Below, one piece after another: positions 1 to 5,839 of a stretch of DNA of 5,968 nucleotides (the first letter of the stretch is position 1; each line of letters opens with the position of its first letter). The position numbers were made by a program, and so were the translations under genes. The notes under the pieces were generated by a model, which did no database searches, was not told the DNA's origin, and was given only the letters and a program-made list of their open reading frames with translations. The stretch comes from Flaviramulus sp. (GTDB lineage Bacteria > Bacteroidota > Bacteroidia > Flavobacteriales > Flavobacteriaceae). The DNA lies in NCBI GenBank assembly GCA_023255235.1, contig JALRJA010000220.1, positions 1 through 5,968 on the forward strand, read 5' to 3'.

Positions 1-1
1 C

Positions 2-334
2 TGATATTCCAAAAATTACAGACCCTATTGGGTTTTTAGTTTTTACTCTATTGTCAGGAATGGCATTAACTATTTTTGCATTACCAATATCAATAGTTGC
101 AAAGGCAGTCAGAGGAATGGGATTAAAAGAAATTGCAATGATTATAAAATTAATGATTGTTCCCATTCCAATTTTTTGATCCAAAAAATACCAAAGAAGT
201 AAAACGAAAAAACTTATTACAAAAGCAATTGTTCCAACGGATGTACCAAGGTTAATTGCAATACCTTCATGCAATACATTCCAAGGTGAGGCACCAATAC
301 TTGAAACAAGTAAAAGACCTTCGCCAAAACCAAA
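2..334 (-). pseudogene. Partial YczE/YitT-like integral membrane protein (N-terminal part, no start codon seen)
   Basis: Reading the minus strand, an open frame runs from about 334 down to the window edge. Its first part resembles YczE/YyaS/YitT-type membrane proteins of unknown function: FGFGEGLLL, then GASPWNVLHEGIAINLG (the family's G-x-SPW-x-V-x-H signature), a hydrophobic helix FVISFFVLLLWYFL, and IGMGTIINFIIIA, matching the family's GxGT-x-x-N loop and helix. This similarity covers roughly 131-334. No ATG lies in frame upstream; the frame simply runs into antisense of the anti-sigma factor, so the natural N-terminus (about 15-20 residues) is missing. Downstream of about 130 the minus frame stays open but becomes polar and loses family resemblance, so a second break is possible there. 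Family assignment is from recalled motifs; the function is not known. The frame continues past the window edge. Confidence 0.6.
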
Positions 335-771
335 AACTATCTGAAGAAAATCAAGTAGTTGTAGATGAAATTTTTGATTTAAGAAGCGATATTGAAAAAA
401 ATAATAAATTGCTTGATAATGTTATGAGGCAACTTTTAAAACTAAACAATCCAGAAACCGAAAAGTATATTATTTCAGGTAATGAAAGAGCCAAAGATTT
501 AAAAACCGTTGCATACATTAATCCAAAAGAAAAAACATCAATGATTGATGTGGTTTCATTGCCAAAATTACCCGATGAACAATGCTATCAAATTTGGGCA
601 GAATTACAAGGTAAAATGGTGAGTTTAGGTATTTTAAACGAATCAGACAGAAAACTACAAAACATTCCATACATGGAAGATGCCCTTGCATTAAGCATTA
701 CTATAGAACCTAAAGGCGGAAATAGCATAGCGTCAACAAACAACGCAGTAGCACAAATTAGTTTGCAATAA
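256..771 (+). CDS. 5'-truncated anti-sigma factor, RskA-type C-terminal domain
   Basis: The C-terminal half matches the extracytoplasmic domain of anti-sigma-K factor RskA-like proteins: YINPKEKTSMIDVVSLP followed by LPDEQCYQIWAELQGKMVSLG (family pattern LP-x-LP-x-x-x-x-YQVW...G-x-x-x-SLG, about residues 102-125) and ITIEPKGGNSIAS (family TLEPxGGS, about 148-160). Before it, residues about 19-64 are a charged, coiled-coil-like stretch, as usually found between the membrane helix and this domain. A complete protein would carry an N-terminal sigma-binding cytoplasmic part and one transmembrane helix; neither is present. The only available start is a TTG at 256, and residues before about 19 look like antisense of the YczE-like gene, so genuine coding probably begins between about 304 and 335. 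Such genes normally sit directly after their sigma factor gene, which is also absent here. The product as seen would be non-functional. It ends just before a shared terminator. Confidence 0.75.
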   Translation: MQYLHAIHSKVRHQYLKQVKDLRQNQKLSEENQVVVDEIFDLRSDIEKNNKLLDNVMRQLLKLNNPETEKYIISGNERAKDLKTVAYINPKEKTSMIDVVSLPKLPDEQCYQIWAELQGKMVSLGILNESDRKLQNIPYMEDALALSITIEPKGGNSIASTNNAVAQISLQ

Positions 772-777
772 AATAAT

Positions 778-810
778 AAAAAAAGGGGTTTAAAAAAACC
801 CCTTTTTTTT
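778..810. terminator. Bidirectional rho-independent terminator
   Basis: A run of seven A, then GGGGTTT (785-791), a four-base A loop (792-795), AAACCCC (796-802) and eight T form a stem of up to 14 pairs. The A-run and T-run flank the G/C core symmetrically, so the hairpin is followed by a U-tract in either direction. It lies between the stop codons of the convergent anti-sigma factor remnant (771) and aquaporin gene (812), exactly where a shared terminator is expected. Confidence 0.85.
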
Positions 811-811
811 A

Positions 812-1498
812 CTATTCTTTATCAAAAAATGCTTTGTGTATAAAACCAGCAACTATAGCACCAGCAATAGGTGCTACCCAAAACAACCATAATTGGCTTG
901 TATATTCTGCTCCAGCAAATAAAGCCTGACTAGTAGAACGAGCCGGGTTTACAGATGTGTTTGTTATAGGAATACTTATTAAATGTATTAAAGTTAATCC
1001 TAAACCTATAGCTAAAGGTGCAAACATTTTTGGAGCTCTATCATTAGTACTTCCCAAAATAATTAATAAAAAGAACATGGTTAATAAAAACTCGGCAATT
1101 AAAGCAGCAGTCATAGAATAACCATCAGGCGATAATTCTCCATAACCATTTGATGCAAAACCGCCAATAGTAACAAAATCTGCTTTATTGGTTAGTATTA
1201 AATATAAAGCTCCAGCAGCTACAATAGCTCCTATTAATTGAGCAATAATATACCCCAATAAATCTTTAGCTTGAAACTTTCCTCCTGCCCATAAACCCAA
1301 TGAAACAGCAGGATTAAAATGCCCTCCTGAAATATGACCAACAGCATAAGCCATAGTTAAAACTGTTAAACCAAAAGCTAGGGCAACGCCAGCAAATCCA
1401 ATTCCTAAATCTGGAAAGCCTGCTGCAAAAACTGCACTACCGCAGCCTCCAAAAACAAGCCAAAAAGTTCCAAAAAACTCTGCAAATAATTTTTTCAT
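812..1498 (-). CDS. aqpZ: Aquaporin Z, water channel
   Basis: An inner-membrane MIP-family channel for rapid water flux during osmotic change. At 228 residues it is the normal AqpZ length (E. coli 231). Both half-helix NPA motifs are intact: [10 protein letters not shown] (NPA at 62-64) and NTSVNPARS (NPA at 184-186). The aromatic/arginine selectivity filter of a water-specific channel can be read by alignment to E. coli AqpZ: Phe42, His172, Thr181 and Arg187, which argues against a glycerol facilitator. The N-terminal stretch [16 protein letters not shown] is nearly the same as recalled E. coli AqpZ. Six membrane helices are expected in two inverted repeats. The ATG start is supported by the family N-terminus ([12 protein letters not shown]). 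It is transcribed away from the plus-strand cluster and converges on the anti-sigma remnant, with a shared terminator. No truncation or missing key residue is seen. Confidence 0.97.
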   Translation of the reverse strand: MKKLFAEFFGTFWLVFGGCGSAVFAAGFPDLGIGFAGVALAFGLTVLTMAYAVGHISGGHFNPAVSLGLWAGGKFQAKDLLGYIIAQLIGAIVAAGALYLILTNKADFVTIGGFASNGYGELSPDGYSMTAALIAEFLLTMFFLLIILGSTNDRAPKMFAPLAIGLGLTLIHLISIPITNTSVNPARSTSQALFAGAEYTSQLWLFWVAPIAGAIVAGFIHKAFFDKE

Positions 1499-1506
1499 AA
1501 TAATAT

Positions 1507-1534
1507 AAATTTTAGGTGTTAAACCCTAAATTTA
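1507..1534 (-). promoter_or_regulatory. Imperfect palindrome in the aqpZ 5' region
   Basis: The segment contains TTTAGG (1511-1516) and CCTAAA (1525-1530) as inverted arms 8 bases apart, with a TTAA centre. Read on the minus strand it also contains TAAATTTAG, a weak relative of the Bacteroidota -7 box TAnnTTTG. It could be an operator, a leader hairpin or part of the aqpZ promoter; in AT-rich DNA it could also be chance. Confidence 0.25.
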
Positions 1535-1559
1535 CAGTTTTTTTATCATATTTAATAAA

Positions 1560-1573
1560 CTATTTTAAAATAG
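1560..1573. repeat. 14-bp perfect palindrome between divergent genes
   Basis: CTATTTTAAAATAG is a perfect inverted repeat, located midway between the divergent aqpZ and 67-aa membrane protein genes. This is a plausible operator position for either promoter, but AT-only palindromes of this size arise readily by chance in such AT-rich sequence. Confidence 0.25.
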
Positions 1574-1601
1574 GTTTCTTAAAAATTAAGATACAAAATC
1601 A

Positions 1602-1609
1602 TATCTTTG
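1602..1609 (+). promoter_or_regulatory. Bacteroidota-type -7 promoter box for the 67-aa protein/sigma factor cluster
   Basis: TATCTTTG matches the Bacteroidota -7 consensus TAnnTTTG exactly and lies 12 bases before the ATG at 1622, which implies a very short leader. The matching -33 element (TTTG/TTG) is weak; TTTC at 1575-1578 is the best candidate, with 23 bases between the two. The same box occurs before lipA. Confidence 0.55.
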
Positions 1610-1621
1610 TAAAAAATTACC

Positions 1622-1825
1622 ATGAAACTTCTTATAATAACTATCATTTTATTAGGCTTAGGAATTGCCGGTATTGCAATTAAACTTTGGGCAAAAAAAG
1701 ATGGTGAATTTGCTGGCACTTGTGCTAGCCAAAACCCTGTTTTAAATAAAACTGGCGAAGCTTGTGGTTTTTGTGGCAAAACACCAGACCAATTTGCCAA
1801 TTGCGACAAACCTCAACATTCGTAA
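1622..1825 (+). CDS. Small cysteine-containing single-pass membrane protein, function unknown
   Basis: A 67-residue protein with a hydrophobic N-terminal segment (about residues 3-22), a positive patch KLWAKKDGEF, and a short tail with four cysteines: Cys34 in GTCASQNP, Cys48 and Cys51 in a CGFC motif, and Cys61 near the end. The helix could be an anchor or an uncleaved signal; with Lys at position 2 only and KLWAKK after the helix, positive-inside logic would place the tail in the cytoplasm, though a periplasmic tail is not excluded. The CxxC could bind metal or form a disulfide. I recall similar short proteins annotated as membrane or secreted protein in Flavobacteriia, but no function. It is the first gene after a good promoter box and ends 6 bases before the glycosyltransferase start, so they probably form one transcript. 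An antisense open frame at 1579-1809 lacks such features and is rejected. Confidence 0.8.
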   Translation: MKLLIITIILLGLGIAGIAIKLWAKKDGEFAGTCASQNPVLNKTGEACGFCGKTPDQFANCDKPQHS

Positions 1826-1831
1826 AACTAT

Positions 1832-2923
1832 ATGCTTCTTGGTGTTTTCTACACATTGCTTGTTGTTGCAGTTTTTCAATTGTTTATAAAGGTTCTATTT
1901 ATGAAGTTTGCTTTTGAAAAACCTTCCCAAAAAACCATAAAAAAAACAGCTGTTTCGGTCGTTATTTATGCTAAAAATGATGCTGAAAATCTAAAAGCAT
2001 TTTTACCTTCTGTTATTGAACAAGATTATCCTAATTTTGAAATTGTTTTAATTAACAACGCTTCTTATGACAAAACTCTAAAGGTGATGAATCACTTCGC
2101 AGCAAGTCATCAAAATATTAAAATTGTTGATGTGAAAAATATTGAAGCTTTCTGGGGTAATAAAAAATATGCACTAACTTTAGGTATTAAAGCTTCTAAA
2201 AATGATTACCTTTTATTTATTGATGCTAATTGTAAGCCTTTATCTAATAAATGGATATATGAAATGAGTTCTAATTTTAGTGATAAAAAAACAATCATCT
2301 TAGGTCATAAAGGTTTCACAAAAATTAAGAAGTCGTTTTTAAACAAAATCATTCGTTTTGAATCTTCGGTAAAAGCCATATCGTGTTTTGCCTTTACAAA
2401 ACTAGGTAAGCCTTTCATAGGTGTTAGTAACAATATAGCATATACTAAAACTATGTTTTTTAATGCTAATGGCTTTATGAACCACATAAAAGTGCCAAAT
2501 GGCGAAGCCGAGTTGTTTGTAAATCAAATAGCCAATAGTACCAATACAACTATTTGTTTTTCAAAAGAAAGTTTTACAGAATCTATGCCTGCAACTTCAT
2601 TTAAACATTGGTTTAAACAAAAAAAACACGATACATTAAGTCTTTTAAAGTATAAGCAAAACCATAAAATTTTAATCGGCTTCATTTACATTACACAACT
2701 TTTATTTTGGTTTTTAATAATTTTATTATTGTCTTTCGCATACAAATGGCACATAGTAGGTAGTTTGTTATTATTTTATTTAATATTACAATATATTATT
2801 CATGGAATTTCATTAAAAAAATTAAATGAAAATGACCTTTTAATTTGGATTCCTTTTTTAGAACTATTTTTAATTAGTGTACAATTGACTATCTTTATAC
2901 ATAATCTCATTTTCAAACGCTAA
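1832..2923 (+). CDS. Membrane-anchored family 2 glycosyltransferase-like protein with degenerate motifs
   Basis: A 363-residue protein with an N-terminal helix (about 1-24), a GT-A domain (about 40-265) and three C-terminal helices (about 281-303, 306-327, 337-360). This is the layout of processive or lipid-linked GT2 enzymes at the inner membrane. The nucleotide-binding start VSVVIYAKNDAENLKAFLPS and the QDYPNFEIVLINNAS strand are clear. The usual catalytic motifs are altered: the expected DAD is DAN (131-133, in FIDANCKP), the expected GRNLAY is SNNIAY (199-204), the expected GDDDLF is GEAELF (224-229), and the expected W-x-x-QKxRH is WFKQKKHD (260-267). It may therefore have changed or lost activity; acceptor and sugar are unknown. 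The ATG follows the 67-aa gene by 6 bases, and its TAA stop is 3 bases before the sigma factor start and in the same frame. Confidence is high for the fold, low for an active enzyme. Confidence 0.85.
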   Translation: MLLGVFYTLLVVAVFQLFIKVLFMKFAFEKPSQKTIKKTAVSVVIYAKNDAENLKAFLPSVIEQDYPNFEIVLINNASYDKTLKVMNHFAASHQNIKIVDVKNIEAFWGNKKYALTLGIKASKNDYLLFIDANCKPLSNKWIYEMSSNFSDKKTIILGHKGFTKIKKSFLNKIIRFESSVKAISCFAFTKLGKPFIGVSNNIAYTKTMFFNANGFMNHIKVPNGEAELFVNQIANSTNTTICFSKESFTESMPATSFKHWFKQKKHDTLSLLKYKQNHKILIGFIYITQLLFWFLIILLLSFAYKWHIVGSLLLFYLILQYIIHGISLKKLNENDLLIWIPFLELFLISVQLTIFIHNLIFKR

Positions 2924-2926
2924 TTA

Positions 2927-3481
2927 TTGGAAATAAAAGATGCCATAAAACGTGCTAAAGCAAACGACCAAAAAGCGTTTAATTATTTATTAGATACCTT
3001 TTGGGACGATGTTTTTGGGTTTCAATTAAAACGAACTCACAATGAAAATGATGCCGAAGATATTACCATTCAAACATTCTCTAGGGCTTTTGATAGAATT
3101 GAAACTTTTGATGACTCTTTCAAATTTAAAACATGGTTGATTACTATTTCTAAAAATATTCACATTGATTTATTACGAAAAGAAAAAAACTCTATTTCTC
3201 AAGTTTTATCTAAACATGACAACGAAGCTTTTCAAATTTTAGATGAATCACCATCTCCAGAAGACACCCTAATTACAGAACAGCATTTGGCAAAATTATT
3301 ACGCGACATTAAAAAGCTTAAACCCCATTATCAAGCGTTTATAAATTTGCGATATTTTCAAGAGCTAAGTTATAAAGAAATTGCCCATGAACTAAATGAG
3401 CCTATTAATAATGTGAAGGTAAAATTGCTGCGTGCTAAAAAACTTCTGGCTGAAATAATTAGAGAAAAAGAACATGATTAA
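2927..3481 (+). CDS. ECF-type RNA polymerase sigma factor (sigma-70 family), TTG start
   Basis: A 184-residue two-domain sigma factor that redirects RNA polymerase to a specific promoter set. Region 2 spans about residues 15-85 and contains the family pattern NDAEDITIQTFSRAF (41-55), FKTWLITISKNIHIDLLRK (67-85) for core binding and -10 recognition. Region 4 spans about 120-178, with LRYFQELSYKEIAHEL (141-156) and NNVKVKLLRAKKLL (161-174) as the -35-binding helix-turn-helix. The start must be TTG at 2927: the preceding in-frame codons are TTA and the stop TAA of the glycosyltransferase, and the protein contains no other methionine, while homologous N-termini begin with a MEIK-AI-like sequence. 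Length is typical. No anti-sigma factor gene adjoins it; the next gene is a transporter overlapping by 8 bases (ATG at 3474). The RskA-type remnant at the left edge is not obviously its partner. Confidence 0.93.
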   Translation: MEIKDAIKRAKANDQKAFNYLLDTFWDDVFGFQLKRTHNENDAEDITIQTFSRAFDRIETFDDSFKFKTWLITISKNIHIDLLRKEKNSISQVLSKHDNEAFQILDESPSPEDTLITEQHLAKLLRDIKKLKPHYQAFINLRYFQELSYKEIAHELNEPINNVKVKLLRAKKLLAEIIREKEHD

Positions 3482-4688
3482 TAAACTTAAAAACCTTGGT
3501 CCAGGGTTACTGTTTGCTGGTGCAGCAATAGGTGTATCGCATTTGGTTCAATCTACTAGAGCTGGTGCCGATTTTGGTTTAGGGCTACTTTGGGCGTTGC
3601 TTTTAATACACTTGGTTAAGTATCCTTTTTTTCAATTTGGACCTCGTTACGCAACTGCAACCGGTGAAAGCCTTCTAGATGGGTATAAAAAATTGGGCAA
3701 AGGTGTATTAGTTGCTTATTTTATAGTATCGCTAGCTACCATGTTTACAATACAAACTGCGGTTACCATTGTAACTGCCGGTATTGCATCATCGTTATTT
3801 GGCGGCGTTATAGGCATAAAGATTTGGACAATAATTATTCTTGCTATTTGTTTAAGCTTGCTAATTATTGGTAAGTATAAACTACTAGATAATTTGATGA
3901 AAATTATTATTATCACTTTAACCATTAGCACTATAGTTGCGGTAATTATGGCAGTAGTAAACAATCATAACCCACTATCTTTTAAGCAAATATTACCAGA
4001 AAACTCAATAGAAATTGCTTTTTTAATTGCTTTTATGGGTTGGATGCCTGCACCTTTAGATGTAGCTGTATGGCAATCTTTATGGTCTATAGAGAAAAAC
4101 AAAGACACTAATCATTACCATACCAAATCGGCTATTTTTGATTTCAACATAGGATATGCTGGAACAATAATTTTAGGCGTTTGTTTTGTGCTTTTAGGCA
4201 CTTTGGTCATGTTTTATAGTGGCGAAACTTTTAGTGACTCAGCAAGTGTTTTTTCAAGTCAATTAATAAACATGTACACCGTAAACTTGGGTAATTGGGC
4301 TTATATTATTATTGGTATAGCGGCTTTTACTACCATGTTTAGCACCACGTTAACAACCCTTGATGCCTCTCCTAGAGCTATGGCAAAAACCACCCAATTA
4401 CTGTTTAAAAAATCATTGAAATTAAACTACAGTTTTTGGATTGCCTTGCTATCTATAGGAACTATAGCTATCTTTTTGTTTTTAGCTTCAGAAATGGGCT
4501 TACTAATAAAAATAGCAACCATTTTATCATTTATTACAGCTCCTTTTTACGCCATTATTAGTTATCAATTAATATGTAGTAAACATACGCCTAAAGCATG
4601 GCACCCTTCAAAAAAAATGCATTTTTTAAGTTGGTTTGGAATTGCTTTTTTAATTGGGTTTAGTATTTGGTATCTATCTACTTTATAA
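3474..4688 (+). CDS. Nramp-family (MntH-like) divalent metal transporter, divergent
   Basis: A 404-residue polytopic inner-membrane protein with about eleven hydrophobic segments, matching the Nramp fold in length and order. The N-terminal GPGLLFAGAAIGVSHLVQST followed by RAGADFG corresponds to Nramp TM1 and its GAxxG continuation; LIAFMGWMPAPLDVAVWQS (184-202) corresponds to TM6. In typical MntH, TM1 carries DPGN and TM6 carries MPHN, together forming the Mn/Fe site. Here the TM1 position reads GVSH (20-23), without the Asp, and TM6 keeps Met-Pro (191-192) but not the His. This points to a divergent subgroup seen in Bacteroidota whose substrate may not be Mn or Fe. A later motif TTLTTLDASPRAMA (291-304) is intact-looking. 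Its ATG lies inside the sigma factor's last codons (8-base overlap), indicating translational coupling. No terminator hairpin is seen after its TAA. Confidence 0.87.
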   Translation: MINKLKNLGPGLLFAGAAIGVSHLVQSTRAGADFGLGLLWALLLIHLVKYPFFQFGPRYATATGESLLDGYKKLGKGVLVAYFIVSLATMFTIQTAVTIVTAGIASSLFGGVIGIKIWTIIILAICLSLLIIGKYKLLDNLMKIIIITLTISTIVAVIMAVVNNHNPLSFKQILPENSIEIAFLIAFMGWMPAPLDVAVWQSLWSIEKNKDTNHYHTKSAIFDFNIGYAGTIILGVCFVLLGTLVMFYSGETFSDSASVFSSQLINMYTVNLGNWAYIIIGIAAFTTMFSTTLTTLDASPRAMAKTTQLLFKKSLKLNYSFWIALLSIGTIAIFLFLASEMGLLIKIATILSFITAPFYAIISYQLICSKHTPKAWHPSKKMHFLSWFGIAFLIGFSIWYLSTL

Positions 4689-4711
4689 AAAGAATTTAGA
4701 AGAATACTTTG

Positions 4712-4719
4712 TATCTTTG
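4712..4719 (+). promoter_or_regulatory. Bacteroidota-type -7 promoter box for lipA-gap
   Basis: TATCTTTG is a perfect TAnnTTTG box in the gap between the transporter stop (4688) and lipA. Transcription would begin near 4723-4726, leaving about 15 leader bases before ATG 4739. No clear -33 TTTG is seen at the expected distance. The position of the box decides the lipA start, because upstream candidates (TTG 4709, ATG 4721) lie in or at the edge of the promoter. Confidence 0.55.
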
Positions 4720-4738
4720 CATGCACTATTTATTAACT

Positions 4739-5617
4739 ATGATTACAAAAACATCTTCAAATATATTACCAGAGCATAAACCCAAACCAAAGTGGCTTCG
4801 AGTAAAGCTTCCTACAGGAAAAAAATATACCGAATTAAGAGGGTTGGTAGATAAGTATAAACTTAATACTATTTGTACTTCTGGAAGTTGTCCTAATATG
4901 GGCGAATGTTGGGGTGAAGGAACAGCCACTTTTATGATTTTAGGTAATATTTGTACTCGTTCTTGTGGCTTTTGTGGTGTTAAAACAGGAAGACCAGAAG
5001 CTGTAGATTGGGATGAACCAGAAAAAGTTGCTCGCTCTATAAAAATTATGAAAATTAAACACGCTGTTTTAACCAGTGTTGATAGAGATGATTTAAAAGA
5101 TATGGGCAGTATTATGTGGGCAGAAACGGTTAAAGCTGTTAGGCGTATGAACCCTGAAACCACTCTTGAAACTCTTATTCCAGATTTTCAAGGTATTGAA
5201 CATCATATAGATAGAATTATTGAGGTTAAACCTGAGGTTGTATCACATAATATTGAAACAGTTCGTAGGTTGACACGTGAAGTTAGAATACAAGCTCAAT
5301 ATGATAGAAGCATGGCTGTTTTAAAATACTTAAAACAACAAGGGCAACGTAGAACAAAATCTGGTATTATGCTTGGTTTAGGAGAAACCGAAGAAGAAGT
5401 TATTGAAACACTTCATGATTTAAAAAATAATGAGGTTGATGTTGTTACCATTGGTCAATACTTACAACCTAGTAAAAAGCATCTGCCTGTAAAGCAATTT
5501 ATAAATCCTGATGTATTTGAAAAATATAAAAAAATAGGATTAGAATTAGGCTTTCGTCATGTAGAAAGTAGTGCCTTAGTAAGGTCTTCTTACCATGCTC
5601 AAAAACACATTAATTAG
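4739..5617 (+). CDS. lipA: Lipoyl synthase (radical SAM)
   Basis: Catalyses insertion of two sulfur atoms into protein-bound octanoyl groups to form lipoyl cofactor on E2 subunits of 2-oxoacid dehydrogenases and on glycine cleavage H protein; cytosolic. With the start chosen here it has 292 residues. The auxiliary cluster motif CTSGSCPNMGEC (Cys46, Cys51, Cys57; CX4CX5C) and the radical SAM motif CTRSCGFC (Cys72, Cys76, Cys79; CX3CX2C) are both intact, as is the C-terminal RSSY (282-285) whose serine ligates the auxiliary cluster. Other family blocks are present: TSVDRDDLKDMG, ETLIPDFQG, VSHNIETV, GIMLGLGE, IGQYLQPSKKHLPV. I chose ATG 4739 over the in-frame TTG 4709 and ATG 4721 because those fall on the promoter box and would add a hydrophobic, non-conserved extension. 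It is followed by GAPDH after 2 bases, so they are probably co-transcribed. Confidence 0.97.
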   Translation: MITKTSSNILPEHKPKPKWLRVKLPTGKKYTELRGLVDKYKLNTICTSGSCPNMGECWGEGTATFMILGNICTRSCGFCGVKTGRPEAVDWDEPEKVARSIKIMKIKHAVLTSVDRDDLKDMGSIMWAETVKAVRRMNPETTLETLIPDFQGIEHHIDRIIEVKPEVVSHNIETVRRLTREVRIQAQYDRSMAVLKYLKQQGQRRTKSGIMLGLGETEEEVIETLHDLKNNEVDVVTIGQYLQPSKKHLPVKQFINPDVFEKYKKIGLELGFRHVESSALVRSSYHAQKHIN

Positions 5618-5619
5618 TC

Positions 5620-5839
5620 ATGATACATGTTGCTATTAATGGTTTTGGTAGAATTGGAAGACGTGTTTTTAGATTGCTTCAAGACTATAAAAACATACAA
5701 GTTGTTGCAATTAATGATTTAGCAAACACGAAAACCTTAAGTCATTTATTAAAATATGATAGTGTTCATGGGGTTTTTAATTATGCTGTTTCTTATGATG
5801 AAAACCATATTATAGTTAATAACAAGAAAATACCGTTAA
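5620..5839 (+). pseudogene. gap: Glyceraldehyde-3-phosphate dehydrogenase, N-terminal fragment (broken)
   Basis: The first 72 residues are a clean GAPDH N-terminus: the NAD-binding Rossmann loop INGFGRIGRRVFR (about 6-18, GxGxxG at 8-13), the AINDLA end of the second strand (30-35; Asn32-Asp33), and the signature SHLLKYDSVHGVF (41-53). It would catalyse the phosphorylating oxidation of glyceraldehyde 3-phosphate in glycolysis or gluconeogenesis. After NNKKIP (67-72) similarity stops abruptly; the frame reads seven unrelated residues and ends at a TAA at 5857-5859. The catalytic cysteine (about residue 150) and the rest of the usual 330 or so residues are absent. From about 5832 the DNA encodes a SusD-like protein in another frame. 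The start (ATG, 2 bases after lipA) is well supported. A frameshift alone does not explain it, as no GAPDH sequence follows in any frame. Confidence 0.9.

Noticed and set aside
1579..1809. Antisense open frame opposite the 67-aa membrane protein
   Set aside because: The plus-strand reading has a promoter box, a membrane helix and an ordered cysteine pattern, while the minus reading has none of these.
2305..2487. Antisense open frame inside the glycosyltransferase gene
   Set aside because: Short, no recognisable features, and fully contained in a long coding frame.
2890..2897. TATCTTTA, a near match to the -7 promoter box just before the sigma factor gene
   Set aside because: It lacks the final G and lies within the coding sequence for membrane helix residues; too weak to call without transcript data.
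1832..3481. A single glycosyltransferase-sigma factor fusion protein interrupted by one stop codon
   Set aside because: Both halves are complete families with natural ends, and the sigma factor N-terminus matches the usual start right after TTG.
3716..3964. Antisense hydrophobic open frame inside the Nramp gene
   Set aside because: Its hydrophobicity is a mirror of the membrane helices coded on the plus strand; no start context or family match.
4726..5163. Long antisense open frame (145 codons) opposite lipA
   Set aside because: It lies wholly inside lipA, whose protein is highly conserved with all motifs intact; the antisense translation resembles nothing I know.
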